Assembly (NCBI GenBank): GCA_963082975.1
Contig: OY720350.1
Span: 14,230,910-14,294,909, forward strand
Source: Labia minor
Taxonomy: Eukaryota > Arthropoda > Insecta > Dermaptera > Spongiphoridae
Length of the DNA stretch: 64,000 nt
Direction: 5' to 3'
Below the pieces are notes generated by a model. That model was given only the letters and a program-made list of their open reading frames with translations. It was not told the origin of the DNA and made no database searches. Position 1 is the stretch's first letter. Each line of letters begins with the position of its first letter. Shown in pieces: positions 22,883-35,312 of the stretch. The position numbers and the translations under genes are program-made.

Positions 22883-24434
22883 TATTTTAACATGAGAAGC
22901 ACTCTTATTAAAGCTATATATTTTGTTAGGACGTAAACAGATGCTGTGTTTAGTATTATTCTTTCTTAATATTACTATAAGCCAAAAATAAAGTAAAAAA
23001 ATTAATATTAATTAAATTTATTTCAAAAAGTTAAATTCAATTTCAATAGTAGATACGCATGGTTTCAGAAATAGACCATTATTGTTTTAGTAATTGGGAA
23101 CAATTATTAAGCCCTTTTTCTAGAAAAAAAAATGAAAATTATTTGTAGAGTTTAATTAAGTTTGCAAGAGGAAATGGAATAGAGTTAATGTTTCTCATTT
23201 TTATAACGTTTTTCTTAACTTCACTTGGAGACTGTCTCTCCGTCTGTTCGCTCTTTTGACAAATTGACATCGATTTTTCATCGACTTTTTATTGAGATAG
23301 ACTTTTGAAAATTTTTATTGATATTTCAATCGATTCTTAGAAGGTATAGAAGAAATATAATTGAATTATAATTAATTAGCAATTAATTACTTTTAGTAAC
23401 TAGCTCCTTTTGTATTGCTCCGATTAATTTTTTTTTCAACGGATTTTGAAAGATAAATATTAATTTCAGGATAGATTTTCATTTTGAACATATTTAAAAA
23501 TATTTCATAGCATTAAAATTAATGATGAATTCTTATTAATCAGTTGTATCGCCAATGAGAAGGGGTTTCTTCCCCTCAGATGGTATAGAGAAAATATCTT
23601 TTTTTTATACATTCTATATGTCCCCGATAGAAAGGAATCAAAACAATAGAATAACCTTTTTTTGATGAAGACAATGTATATATATTTATAAAATATACAT
23701 TTATATATATATTAATGTATATATTTATATATATATATATATACATTTATAAAATCTCATATTAATAAAAATTATTTATTTATAAATATAATATAATAAT
23801 TATTCAATAATAACATTTACTTAACATAAATACATAAAATCAATTTTAGAATATTAATATATTTTTTTGTTTTATTTTCGTATAACTTCATCTTTTCTAT
23901 TTCTTTTGTTCTATTAAATAAATTTATCATATTAAAATTGCACTAAAAAGAAGAAAATAATATAAATATAAAAAATTTGATAAAAAAAACGTTTTTCTCA
24001 TGGATTAAAAAGAATAAAATAATTTTTTTATAAGCCTGACAAAGTTAATGGATGAATTGCTTCATATTCAACTAAAAACGTTGGTTTTTCATAAGGTTTT
24101 TCATTATTTTTATAATTATATATATATTTAAATTTTTAAAAGATTATAAACTTTACTGACATATTGCAGATAACAGTCATAATTTTAAAATTTATCATGT
24201 GATTTAAAAAACTAAAAGAGGTAGGATGAAGGACCTCCTAAGTGGAATTTTCTATAAAGCCTCAATTCATTTAAATCTGGCCCTGACATGTATACATATA
24301 TATTATTATTAAAAATAAGTTATTAATTTAATAAATTTTAAGAAAATTATGAAAGGAAAAATCGAAATTAAATAAAAATAAAATAATTAAATTAAAGTAA
24401 TTATCAAAATTTAAGTCACTAAAAAGAACAATTA
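22883..24434. other. AT-rich intergenic stretch with repeat R1 copy 2
   Basis: Holds the second R1 copy (23292-23450), TA-rich microsatellites (23673-23745) and otherwise featureless AT-rich DNA downstream of PIF1. Confidence 0.6.
23292..23450 (+). repeat. Dispersed repeat R1, copy 2
   Basis: Matches 7830-8000 in direct orientation, including GAAGGTATAGAAGAAATATA and TAGCTCCTTTTGTATTGCTC, with scattered substitutions. Confidence 0.75.
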
Positions 24435-27400
24435 TCATAATATTTTTTTAAATTTTTTTTTCACAGGGACAATTTCTGTAATTTCAATATTTCTACGAAG
24501 TTGTTTATAAAATTGTAGAACATCAGGGTTCGCCCAAACTTGCTTAGCTTCGAAATCAAGAACCCTTAAGGTACTCAGACTTTGAGCTCTTGAGAGTGCG
24601 ACATATGCTTGTCCAGGTTCGAATACTCTTGAAAGAGTCATTTCTACACAATCTAGTGTCAAACCCTGGAAGAAGAGTTAAAACGTTAATTAAAAGTATA
24701 ATAATTTTTAATGGCGATTTTCAATATACCTGTGATTTATGAATAGAAAAAGCCCAAGCTAATTTAAGTGGAAGTTGAAGACGACTCATTACCATTCCAG
24801 TAACAGTTTTAATTTTCCAACGTTCAGATGAGATTTCAACATCCAATTTATTTTTAAATCTTACTTTGGGCCAACCTTAAAATTATAATAAATATTAAAT
24901 TAATATAATTTAAAATATCGAATTTTAAAGGTTAATATACCCTCATTAGTAAATCCTGTTACAACACCACGAGCTCCATTCACTAGTCCACTAGTCAAAT
25001 TTTGATTTTTAAGAAGCATTACTTGAGCACCAACCTGCAATATGTAATTATAATTAGCTACTATATTATGTTAACTTTCTATAAAATGTCTTTCAGAGAA
25101 AATACAAAATCTGGGATAAAGATTATCTATCAGATAGTCGCCGATTAATTTCGTCTGGGACCTCTAGGAACTTTATGTTTCCATTGTATATTATTTGTTG
25201 TTATACTTTAACTAAAATAGTAGTTTGTTTTAAATTGTTACTTTTTATATCTTAATTAAAGATTTTATATCATATATTTCAATAGCTACAATTTTTTAGT
25301 AGTATTTAATATTTACAAAAAAATATTTTCAATATTTTGAAATTTTGGGAGTCCTTTGCCGGGGCCCACGTGCCTAGTGTGTAATCCACCACTACTATCG
25401 GACTAAAAGTCTTACCTCTTCTGATGCAAGTATAGTGAATATTTACCTTTAACAAAAGCTTTTTAACAACAGGTGTTTGTTGGTCTAAAATGTCACTATG
25501 TTCTGGATGACTATCTTTTGCAGAAAATAATTTCATTTCGCCTTCAAGTTCTTCTAATCTTTTGGAATTTAGAAAATCTGCATCAGATGTATGAGTACAA
25601 AGTCGGGTGGCAAGAATTCCCGACGATTCTATTTTTTGTTTTGAAGTAGACAATAAACGGTTTGTAATTTCTTCAGTAACTCTAAATAAAATAAAATATT
25701 ATATACTAAAATATATAAAGAGATTATTAGAGATTATTTAAAAATTTTTATATACCTTCCAATTCGGATGTTATTTAAAATATTAATAAACTCCTTTTCT
25801 TTTTGCCTGTGCACCTGTTTTAATTCAAAAGACTTCTGAACACACTTATTCCAAGCAATGGTTTGAAAGCAAAATTTTGAATTCACTTTATCGTTAGATG
25901 AGATTGGAGGTAATTGAAGAAAATCACCACATAAGATAAGTTGAATTCCTCCAAATGGTTTATCATTATTACATATAGCTCTTGCCACTCCTTCTAATTT
26001 CTAAATATTTGAAAATGAAAATAAAAATGGTCTTATAAATTAATAAAATCAAATATTTTCTAAATAATAAAATATTTAAATGGGAAATGTCATTACAGTA
26101 ATCATTTCTTAATTGAAAATAATTTATAATTAAATATTAAAAAAGGTACAAAATTGTCAGCTTTATTATTTTTTATTAAAATTATTAAATAGAAGGAAAT
26201 TAAGGTCGACTTACAAACAGTTTTGATTAATTAAATACAGAAAGATAAAATGAAAAATCTCCATATAGAAGAGAAAGCTCAGGCATCATTCACAAAATAT
26301 GACTACCTGAAGAGAAACAATATATGCATATATTATTATACTATAGTATATATTAAAGAACTAGAAGAGACGGAATAATGTAATATCAATTTAATAGATT
26401 TTTTTAAATAAAATACTACATTATTTAAAAAATAAATTTAATATTTTGAGTAATTTATTTTAAAGTTAATTTGTATTAATTTATACTAATTATATATTCC
26501 CAAAAATATACATACATATATAAATTAATATATATAATACCTCAAAAAAACTTCCTTCTACCATAGATATTTCATCGATTATTAAATGTTTTGTTTTTCT
26601 CCAAATTTGCTTCACTTGGGGACGTTGAGCTTGTTGAATACATTGTTGTAAATTTCCTCTCCCCAATCCAATACCTTAAATATTAATTAATTAATAAATT
26701 AATTTATATACACATAATTAGTAAATAATAATATGTATAAAAATTACCTGCAAAACTATGCAATGTAGTACCACCTATATGAAATGCTGCAACTCCTGTA
26801 CTTGCAGTGGCTATTGTTGAATCAGGAGGTAAAGAACTTATAATTTTTCTTAAAATATATGATTTGCCAGTCCCAGCACTTCCTAAAGAAATAATTTTAT
26901 CAATAGAAAATTTAAAGTAAAGGACATTGAATTATTATTATTTGTAAATTCAGTGTGTAACTAATTATATAATTAACAGTTTTCCCATCTAAAAATACAT
27001 AGAATATTTAAAATATGTCCTTAAAATTCATTGCAAATAATTATTTTTTATTTTTAATTAAATGTTGCTGTGTAAATTATATATATATATATATATTTAT
27101 TGATTACAATTTACCGAAACATCGAAACATCATAAATATTCTCTATAAAATAATAGATTAAAACTCTTTGATTCATGTATTAAGCATTAAGATAATAAAT
27201 TACCAGTAAAAAAAATATTTATTCCTGAAGAAACAGCATTTAAAATATTTAATTGTTCATTTGTCATTAGTGATGGACTCAACTGAATACATTTCTTTTT
27301 GGCCTAAAAATCATAATAGTCAAGGATTTGTTAAAATTTATTTAATTTCATTTGAATTTTACCTGTTGAGGAGAATCATTTAATGCTAATCTCTTTTTAC

Positions 27401-27878
27401 TAACAGGGGTTCCTATACTAGGATTTATTATTTTCGTTTTTTCTTTTGCTTTTTGATATTCTATTAATGTGATTGGACTGATTTCATCAACATTGTTATT
27501 ATTTTTAGAAAGCATTTTAGTTCTAGGAGTTATGTTTTTTTCATTTGTATCTTTTGATGATAATTTAATATAAATAATTTTAAAAAATTCAAAAAGTTTA
27601 CTTGGGGGAGCATTTGATATCATTAATGAAATCTTGTTTTGTTTAAATTTTATAGATGCTTTTCCTTCATTCATAAATTTATTATGAACCGTAAAGTCTT
27701 TTAATAAATATTTTTCCTTTAGTTTTCCTGTATTCATCTCAATGAAAAGTTCTTTAAATTGATTTCGAAATATTGTCAAATTACATGATTTATATGTTAC
27801 TTTACTTTGAGCACCCTGTTTTGATAATTCTCTCTCTAAAATTACTGTACAAGAAAGTGAAGGATTATGTTCATTCAT
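24435..27878 (-). CDS. PIF1: ATP-dependent 5'-3' DNA helicase PIF1
   Basis: Nine exons, complement(24435-24665, 24730-24875, 24941-25034, 25447-25681, 25756-26000, 26541-26674, 26748-26882, 27204-27303, 27363-27878), join in frame into 611 residues, close to animal PIF1 (about 640). PIF1 unwinds G-quadruplexes and RNA-DNA hybrids and acts at telomeres and in mitochondria. Exon 1 encodes the divergent N-terminal domain. The helicase core shows Walker A GSAGTGKS (206-213), [10 protein letters not shown], Walker B LIIDEISM (Asp284-Glu285), the PIF1 signature around [20 protein letters not shown], and the C-terminal GLTLDCVEM...[13 protein letters not shown] motif. Junctions are all GT-AG, and introns range from about 60 to 540 bases. 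Nothing is truncated. The start ATG (27878) follows AT-rich DNA with no clear alternative. Confidence 0.95.
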
Positions 27879-28349
27879 GGTAAAAAAAACGTTATTTAAT
27901 AAAAATGGATTAGAATTATTAATTTTTATATTAATACAAAATTAAATTTGTTTTACATGTTTTTTTTTTAAATAATTATGAAATAAAATATTACTTTAAA
28001 AAAATTAAGACAAAGAATAATAAATAGAAAACAAAAAATTAATCATTTTAATCACATACAATAGAAGGAATGAAAAATAGTTTTTGAAGTTTGAAGAGAT
28101 AAACAAAAAGGTTGACCGGGGGGGTCAAGCAATGTTATTTTTTTGAACCAGCGTTTGGCGCTATTCATAGTGATGTATATTTGAACTAATTGAGAAAAAA
28201 AACGGCCTGGCACCAGGCACCATTTTTAAAATCCAATTTGAATGAATAAGAGAGCGGGAGGAATGAAAAAATTATGAAATTTTTCAGTAGCTGTAGACGT
28301 TTGAATTCTTATGGAGTATCTGAGACATGGTCTATGACCCTGGAAGAGG
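27879..28349. other. PIF1 upstream region
   Basis: AT-rich with a G-run near 28120 and a GCCTGGCACCAGGC near-palindrome at about 28205-28218. It presumably contains the PIF1 promoter, but no specific site can be assigned. Confidence 0.4.
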
Positions 28350-28683
28350 CGAGTAGATTTAGATAGGTTTTGAGAATAGGATTCTTCGCAGCATATATGG
28401 ACCAAAGAAAGATGAGGTCACCAGACTGCATAAAGAGGAATTGCATGACCTCTATGAAAAGGTTGCGTTGGGGAGGAAACGTGGTAAAATGGGACTGGCG
28501 AAAAATATATTTGTTGGGAAATGTCCGCTTGGAAAACCAAGGACGCGGTGGACAGACCACAGACCATGCTTAAGAGGGGACGTGAGAGAGATGGAAGAAA
28601 ATACTAGTTGGATTGTTGCAGTTCAGCATAGGGGCACTTTAAGAAATGATGTTACTGCGGCTAAACAATTTCGAGATCCGTAG
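28350..28683 (+). pseudogene. Non-LTR retrotransposon (RTE-like) C-terminal coding fragment
   Basis: Frames on the plus strand read EELHDLYEKVALGRKRGKMG, KPRTRWTDHR, LRGDVREMEENTSWIVAVQH and RGTLRNDVTAAKQF, ending in TAG at 28681-28683. This is the familiar tail of RTE/craniate-type LINE reverse transcriptases (R-RG-P-RTRW-D...REDL...W...AQDR-W). The upstream portion (ILRSIYGPKKDEVTRLH-like) is in another frame, so at least one frameshift is present. No poly(A) or target duplication is identified. Confidence 0.75.
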
Positions 28684-28922
28684 TCCCACAAAGATAGATC
28701 TTTAAATTTTTAAAGATATCACTATTAAATATAACTTTTCAATATTAAATATAACAGTTTCTATATAATTTTCAATTAATTAATTAATAGTTCTAATTAT
28801 TTATTATTCAATACAAGTTGGAAATTCAAACTATAAAATAAAAGAACGAATAAAATTATTATATTTAATATATAAACAAATATAATTTTAATTTAAAAAA
28901 ATTGCAAAAATTTCTAAATCCG

Positions 28923-29304
28923 CAGTGGCGCCTCTTATGGGTGAAACGAGTACTGTATTAACGTACCTATGTTCACAGTTAACCTTTTTGTTTATCTCAG
29001 GAAAGTTCACTATTCCTGGTGGGGGGCTAGCTAGTAAGTGGCCCCCCAAAAAGCTAATTGTTTTAAAGTACATATATAAATAGATGAAATAATTTTTAAT
29101 CAAAATATTTAAATAATATATATTATTTTGTGAAAAGTACCAAAAGTCGAATAACTACATTTTACATAATTTCATTTAACTTGTAGTAGAAATGTGGATA
29201 AAGATGTTTTAAAGTTTTTAAACATTCTCGATTAATTAGTAAATTGATTAAAATAACCTTATTTTTGACCTAATTAATTTTGGAGACTTCCTTATCCGCC
29301 ACTG
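28923..29304. mobile_element. Possible degenerate hAT-like element
   Basis: Left CAGTGGCGCCTCTTATGG and right, inverted, CAGTGGCGGATAAGG share the hAT-like CAGTGGCG start, and the interior holds a GGGGGGCTAG...GGCCCCCC pair. No matching 8-base duplication is seen, so the ends may belong to two insertions. Confidence 0.35.
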
Positions 29305-29546
29305 ATTAGTACTCATGGAGTACTATATATTTTCTTTGCTAACTTCTTATTGGATCACAAGTTTGTTTTTCGTTGCTAACTTCTTTTTAAATTACCTAGT
29401 TTGTTTATATCTCAGGAAAGAAATTAATTCATACTAGCTGCTCCACCATCCCCCTGTGACCTCATCTTCTTTTGGCCTATAAATGCTGCGAACAATATTA
29501 ATCTCACAAATACTCTAAATCTACTCTCGACTCCCAGAGTCATCGA

Positions 29547-29731
29547 TAGGGTGACCAAACGTCCCGTCTTTAGGTGCTCTGTCCCAAAAATGTCTTCGGG
29601 GCAGCTTACTGTCCCGTTTTTTCAATATTTAGGACATTTCGTAAATTTTTTTTCAAAATTTTTTCAATTTAGTTCTAAAAAAAGGTATACCGTTTCTCCG
29701 GGTTTGGTGTTTTCGAAATATGGTCACCCTA
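29547..29731. mobile_element. hAT-type MITE, 185 bp (TAGGGTGACCA ends)
   Basis: Terminal repeats TAGGGTGACCAAACGTCCCG and, inverted, TAGGGTGACCATATTTCG are flanked by the perfect 8-base duplication GTCATCGA (29539-29546 and 29732-29739). No coding capacity; the open frame across it is chance. Confidence 0.92.
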
Positions 29732-29987
29732 GTCATCGATCAACATGAAAAATAATTGTTTTATATATTTTAATTTTGATCCTCTTTGATGAGATTCTCC
29801 CCTTTACTCTCTTTACTGCATAATAACAGGCGTTACTCAATTACAACGTCGATTTAAATTCTTCTCGAATATTATTATCCTTCGTGATTAGAGATCTTAA
29901 GTATTTAAATATTTATACTTTTTCAAATTCTACATTTTGTATGTTAATTATATGTAAGTCGTATCCGTAGCATAATTCTTGAATTTT

Positions 29988-30584
29988 TACTATCTCTTAA
30001 GAGATAGTATTGCGATCACGAAAATTTTCGATGTTGATATTTTGATGTTTTTATACGTTTTAAAGGTTCCTGAATCATTTTCACTAAGGTTGAGAAAAAT
30101 GTCTGTGTGTGTGTATGTGTATGTGTATGTAGTCAAGATTACGCAAAAACGGTTTGAGCTAGAATGATGAAATTTGGTACATGAGCATTATTCAAAATTC
30201 GTAGTTTTCTATCAACTTTTGAGAAATGTAGCTCAACCGGAAGAGGGTCATTACTTACAACGTTTTGATTTTTTTTCCTCTAAAGTGACCGTAAAAATAA
30301 AGATATATGTTTGATAATTTTTCACATGATTAATAATTGTATAAAACTGCTATATATAGAATTTCAGCTTGATTGATTCACTGAAATTACCAGAATTAAT
30401 TTTTTAACACTGCAAATCTCACGCGCCAACACGTGACGTGGTGCCATCAACAAAAAGCCAAACATGCGCTGGTTTAATATTTATTATTTATAATTTATAA
30501 TTAATTAAATTTAATTTAAATATAATATATTATGTTATTTAATCCAATTCAAATTGCGAGATAGTCGAGTGGAGACACTCCAGC
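29988..30584 (+). mobile_element. Repeat family H, copy 3 (near full length)
   Basis: Starts with the small palindrome ACTATCTC-TTAA-GAGATAGT and ATCACGAAAATTTTCGATG. It continues with a GTGTATGT microsatellite, ACGCAAAAACGGTTTGAGCT, TCTAAAGTGACCGTAAAAAT and GTGGTGCCATCAACAAAAAG. It ends GCGAGATAGTCGAGTGGAGA-CACTCCAGC, where GAGTG and CACTC form a perfect 5-bp stem with a GAGA loop. No ORF is conserved. With copy 4 it defines a unit of about 575-600 bases. Confidence 0.85.
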
Positions 30585-30780
30585 TAATTTTGTTTAATTA
30601 CATTTCGGTTGATTTTTCCCCAATTTCTCTAATCACATGTCTCCTCTTTCAGTCCAATTCATTTACCTATCAATGTTGCATAAGGCATTTAAATTTCTTA
30701 ATTTGGCTAGAACACTCCATTTATTAAAATTTTAAATAGAGGGAGAGAGAGAGGTTCTAATTATATATATATATATATAT

Positions 30781-31968
30781 TGTAAAGGTTTTCTTGGGTT
30801 TCTAGGGGGAAAGGGGAAGGGGAAAGAATCAATTAAAAAAATTAATATAAATAATTTTTTTATTTAATTAATATTTAATTTAATTTAAATTAAATTGATA
30901 AATTTAGAATTAATCAGAAGATAATTAATATTGATTTTAATATTAATTAATAAATACATTAATTAATTTCTTATATTCCAATCAATTAGTAATTATGATT
31001 TAAATTACTAATTGAGGTTTTAAAAGATAATGAAGGTAGGAGAAATGAGGGGAAAAAATATGGCGTCCTTCTAATTCGACAAGGGTCGTGAATGAAGGAG
31101 ATAATTTTAATTTGTGGTCCAGATAAAGATGTAGCACTCAGATAACAAGGATTCCAGCGTGAAATAGAGAAAGAGTTGTACAATGGAAGAAAGTGATTAG
31201 ATTATTAGATGTGAACTTTTATAAATTTTATTAATGTAAAAAAATAACGTTAGAAAATTTTCTGGTAAGAATCTTTGTTATTTTAAGCAATAAATCATAT
31301 TAGTTAGTTTTACAAATGGTAATAGAAATAATATCAATTAGTAACAAGAACTTAAATTATAATAAAACAAAAGGAATGAAATAAAGTCTTATCCGTGTCG
31401 TGGTGTGGAAATGGCGGCTGACATATGATGTCGTGATGATTTCCAAGAGGTCCAGATGAGTAGATTTTGTGAGGATCGAAAGAACCAGGTTGTCTTGTGT
31501 CTTCACGGGTTGTGATCAATTCCAATATTTAAATATTTTGTTTGGAAATGAATGAGAGTTAAAAAGCATTTAGAAACTTAAAAATTTTATAAAAGCTGAT
31601 TGAGCAAAATAGAACACGTCTGTTCTCTCTGGTGTCTCGATAAAGAATAAACTTTTCAACAATATCAATAAACAAGTTCAACACTCGGATAAATTCACTC
31701 ACACTATCACATAAACACACACAGACAGGGAGTTCTTCCGTCTCTTTCTAATTCTATTTACAAAGTTGTATTTTAATTAAATAGTTTATTTTATAAATTA
31801 ACTAATTATATCTCTAAGTGAGATCAAATTTCAAATTCTTACAACTAATAATTTATATTATATTTAAACACATAAAAAGAAAGGGATAGAGATATTGGCA
31901 TTACTAAAACTTAAATATAAAATACAGAAATACTTAAAATTAGGGACTGAATTGAAAATATCAGTACA
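30781..31968 (-). repeat. 3' LTR of the gypsy-type element
   Basis: 1188 bases. It contains an open frame (30986-31183) present identically in the other LTR, which is not evidence of a gene. Confidence 0.93.
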
Positions 31969-32713
31969 TCCTCCACCTTTTTAAAAAAAAAATTATTTCT
32001 TTTGGAGATGAAATGTTCACAAATCACAAAAAATATAATTTTTTTTTTTTTTTTTTTTTAACATAATTGTTATGAATACTTAAAAAATATTACATTGGCA
32101 TTTGTATATAACAAAACAACAAAAAACTTTCAGAGATTTGGCCCTTTTTTTTTTTTTTAAGAATACCAAATTAATACTGGCAATACAGAGGTTTGATATG
32201 GTGGATTCTAAGAAAACAATTTATAAAGAAGTTAACAAGTAGCAGAAATACAACGAATTGGTTCACACTGACACCCACAGAATAATTATCGTACTTTAAC
32301 GTGACACATTAAGGTTGGAGCAAGTCTGGCAATAATCATATTTAATAATAAGTAATACAGGTCCATTGGAAAATTATCAGTTTCGATTTCCTCATTTCTA
32401 CTTAAATTTAATTAGAATTCATGTTTCATTTTTTTTATTCAATATTTTATTGCTTTCATAGCATTTTATATTTTCTTTAATTATTCTTATCTCCTTTTTC
32501 ATTTAAAATTTGTTTCTCTATAAAAATCCTATTATCTATAACATCCAATTCTTCTATATTATTTTTCGCAAATATCAGAAACCTCTCCTTACCATCTCAC
32601 AATAGAAGCGATTTCAATCATCAAAACAGACTAAGAGACAGACCTGCTTGGTGGCTCATATGTCAAGGCAAAGTCTTCAAATTACACTTGTTAAAAAAAA
32701 TGACAAAAAATTA

Positions 32714-32874
32714 TTAATTGGAATAAAAGGGTTTCAAAATCCTCCTATTATACTTGCCGATAATTTTATTTGTGTGAGCGTTCTTAATTTCATAAGTTCC
32801 ACCATGGAGCTTTTTATTGATTTGAAATGGTCCTTCGATTTGATTTAACCAATACCAAATCTCTTTAAAACATC
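32714..32874 (-). pseudogene. Integrase C-terminal remnant of gypsy pol
   Basis: The minus-strand frame GPFQINKKLHGGTYEIKNAH, then NRRILKPFYSN and a stop, matches the chromodomain-like GPY/F motif at the end of Ty3/gypsy integrase. No upstream catalytic core remains, so the pol gene is deleted between here and the gag-like ORF. Confidence 0.75.
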
Positions 32875-32972
32875 AGATAATTCAATATTCTTTTAAGGGG
32901 GATGGTTAAAGGGAACATAGAAAATTTGTTAAAATTTAAGGCAAAGCAAGGTTTTTATTTACATAAGATTTT

Positions 32973-33944
32973 TTAATGAAGACCAATTAAAATTTTATCC
33001 GAGGCAATGAATTTAAATCTTTTCTTTCCTCGATCCCAGAGGATATTTTGGGATTTAATTTTTAGTGTTTTAAAATGTAATGTATAATTATCTTGATTGA
33101 CAGACCATTGCTTCATTCTCTTCTTTGGCTTTCCCTTTTTCGTTAAATATGGTTTCAATCTCTTGTTATTTATAAATTTTTTAAGATTTTTTATAAACAT
33201 TTTTCTTTTCCATTTGGACTTACTATTTTCTAGTATCTGATTCTTTATCAGATTCTTTATTTTCATTACTTTAGTCTTTTCTTTAATTTCTTGTGTATTT
33301 TCTAGTTCTTCTTTTGTTTCTACTTCCATATTTTCAAATTCATTTTCATTTTCTATATTTAAATCGTTGTTCCCTTCTTTAGAAAGCATTTCTTCAACAT
33401 TTTCATCAATTTCGATTTCAATTAGGATTTTACTCTCCTCTTTCGGAGTAGATTTAGAAGAGGTTTCTTCTTTTAGGGGTGTTTCATCAGTTTTTCCTAT
33501 TGATTCATTTCCTTTTTCTTCTTCTTTCATATCAAGATTCTCTAGTTTATTTTCCTGTTCCTCTAGTGTTTTATTTAAATCAATACTATGTTGTGGTAAT
33601 TTTCCATTTAATTTTAGAGAGAAATTTCGAATATCATTTCTTAAAAGGTTCTTATTTTTATTTAAATTTTCAGTTTGATTGTCTAGTTTTTTATTTAAAT
33701 TTTCAGTTTGATCATCAAATTTTTTATTTATATCACTTTTAAATTCTCCCAATAGCTGTTTCACCACATTAATCATATCAATTGGACTAGGAGGGTTATC
33801 AATAGGAACTAACTCAACACTCACCTGAGTATCCGTGTGACCAATCAATTGACTTTCTACAGACATAGGGCTAACATCATCAAATAATTGAGGTTGAAAC
33901 ATCTCTGCATCAGCCTCCGTATTCATATTACTATCAGTGGCCAT
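32973..33944 (-). CDS. Gag-like ORF of the LTR element
   Basis: A 323-residue open frame located just after the 5' LTR and primer site in element orientation. Residues about 60-100 contain repeated (K)KFDDQTENLNKKLDNQTEN segments, heptad-like and probably coiled coil, as found in arthropod gypsy Gag N-termini. The middle is acidic (Glu/Asn-rich) and the C-terminal part very basic (KSKWKRKMFIKNLKK, KKGKPKKRMKQ), suggesting nucleic-acid binding. No CCHC zinc knuckle is seen. The element is otherwise pol-less, so this may be the only protein it makes. Confidence 0.75.
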   Translation of the reverse strand: MATDSNMNTEADAEMFQPQLFDDVSPMSVESQLIGHTDTQVSVELVPIDNPPSPIDMINVVKQLLGEFKSDINKKFDDQTENLNKKLDNQTENLNKNKNLLRNDIRNFSLKLNGKLPQHSIDLNKTLEEQENKLENLDMKEEEKGNESIGKTDETPLKEETSSKSTPKEESKILIEIEIDENVEEMLSKEGNNDLNIENENEFENMEVETKEELENTQEIKEKTKVMKIKNLIKNQILENSKSKWKRKMFIKNLKKFINNKRLKPYLTKKGKPKKRMKQWSVNQDNYTLHFKTLKIKSQNILWDRGKKRFKFIASDKILIGLH

Positions 33945-34124
33945 ATTGCTTAAAAATTAAAAAAAATTAGTTACAAATAAAAATGTAAAATTCAATTTTA
34001 ACAATACAAAATTTCCTGCGTGTCTTCTCTCTCTCTATTTCAACTCCGGTAAAAAAACAATTAAATTGAAAGCGAAATTATTTAATTATTTTTAATTAAA
34101 ACAATCTCGGGGGGGATGCCTCCA

Positions 34125-35312
34125 TGTAAAGGTTTTCTTGGGTTTCTAGGGGGAAAGGGGAAGGGGAAAGAATCAATTAAAAAAATTAATATAAATAATT
34201 TTTTTATTTAATTAATATTTAATTTAATTTAAATTAAATTGATAAATTTAGAATTAATCAGAAGATAATTAATATTGATTTTAATATTAATTAATAAATA
34301 CATTAATTAATTTCTTATATTCCAATCAATTAGTAATTATGATTTAAATTACTAATTGAGGTTTTAAAAGATAATGAAGGTAGGAGAAATGAGGGGAAAA
34401 AATATGGCGTCCTTCTAATTCGACAAGGGTCGTGAATGAAGGAGATAATTTTAATTTGTGGTCCAGATAAAGATGTAGCACTCAGATAACAAGGATTCCA
34501 GCGTGAAATAGAGAAAGAGTTGTACAATGGAAGAAAGTGATTAGATTATTAGATGTGAACTTTTATAAATTTTATTAATGTAAAAAAATAACGTTAGAAA
34601 ATTTTCTGGTAAGAATCTTTGTTATTTTAAGCAATAAATCATATTAATTAGTTTTACAAATGGTAATAGAAATAATATCAATTAGTAACAAGAACTTAAA
34701 TTATAATAAAACAAAAGGAATGAAATAAAGTCTTATCCGTGTCGTGGTGTGGAAATGGCGGCTGACATATGATGTCGTGATGATTTCCAAGAGGTCCAGA
34801 TGAGTAGATTTTGTGAGGATCGAAAGAACCAGGTTGTCTTGTGTCTTCACGGGTTGTGATCAATTCCAATATTTAAATATTTTGTTTGGAAATGAATGAG
34901 AGTTAAAAAGCATTTAGAAACTTAAAAATTTTATAAAAGCTGATTGAGCAAAATAGAACACGTCTGTTCTCTCTGGTGTCTCGATAAAGAATAAACTTTT
35001 CAACAATATCAATAAACAAGTTCAACACTCGGATAAATTCACTCACACTATCACATAAACACACACAGACAGGGAGTTCTTCCGTCTCTTTCTAATTCTA
35101 TTTACAAAGTTGTATTTTAATTAAATAGTTTATTTTATAAATTAACTAATTATATCTCTAAGTGAGATCAAATTTCAAATTCTTACAACTAATAATTTAT
35201 ATTATATTTAAACACATAAAAAGAAAGGGATAGAGATATTGGCATTACTAAAACTTAAATATAAAATACAGAAATACTTAAAATTAGGGACTGAATTGAA
35301 AATATCAGTACA
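34125..35312 (-). repeat. 5' LTR of the gypsy-type element
   Basis: 1188 bases, near-identical to the copy at 30781-31968. In element orientation the promoter should lie here. Confidence 0.93.

Larger units (their letters stand above)
30781..35312 (-). mobile_element. Non-autonomous gypsy-type LTR retrotransposon
   Basis: Two direct long terminal repeats of 1188 bases (30781-31968 and 34125-35312, offset 3344) start TG and end CA. By eye they differ at only one position (31303 versus 34647). Coding parts read on the minus strand. In that orientation a TGG-starting primer-binding-like site (TGGAGGCATCCCC) follows the 5' LTR, and a purine tract AAAAAGGTGGAGGA precedes the 3' LTR, as expected. 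The internal region is only about 2.16 kb: a gag-like ORF and the very end of integrase, with protease, reverse transcriptase and RNase H missing. Flanks are an AT microsatellite, consistent with a 4-base ATAT duplication. Confidence 0.93.

Noticed and set aside
29551-29748. 65-codon open frame (RPVFRCSVPKMSS...)
   Set aside because: It lies almost wholly inside the TAGGGTGACCA MITE, which is non-coding.
30986-31183. 65-codon frame in the LTR, repeated at 34330-34527
   Set aside because: Identity of the two copies only reflects LTR duplication; no coding signature.
33367-33742. Plus-strand Ser/Phe-rich open frames within the LTR element
   Set aside because: They are antisense to the gag-like ORF, whose Glu/Lys codons give Ser/Phe when read backwards.
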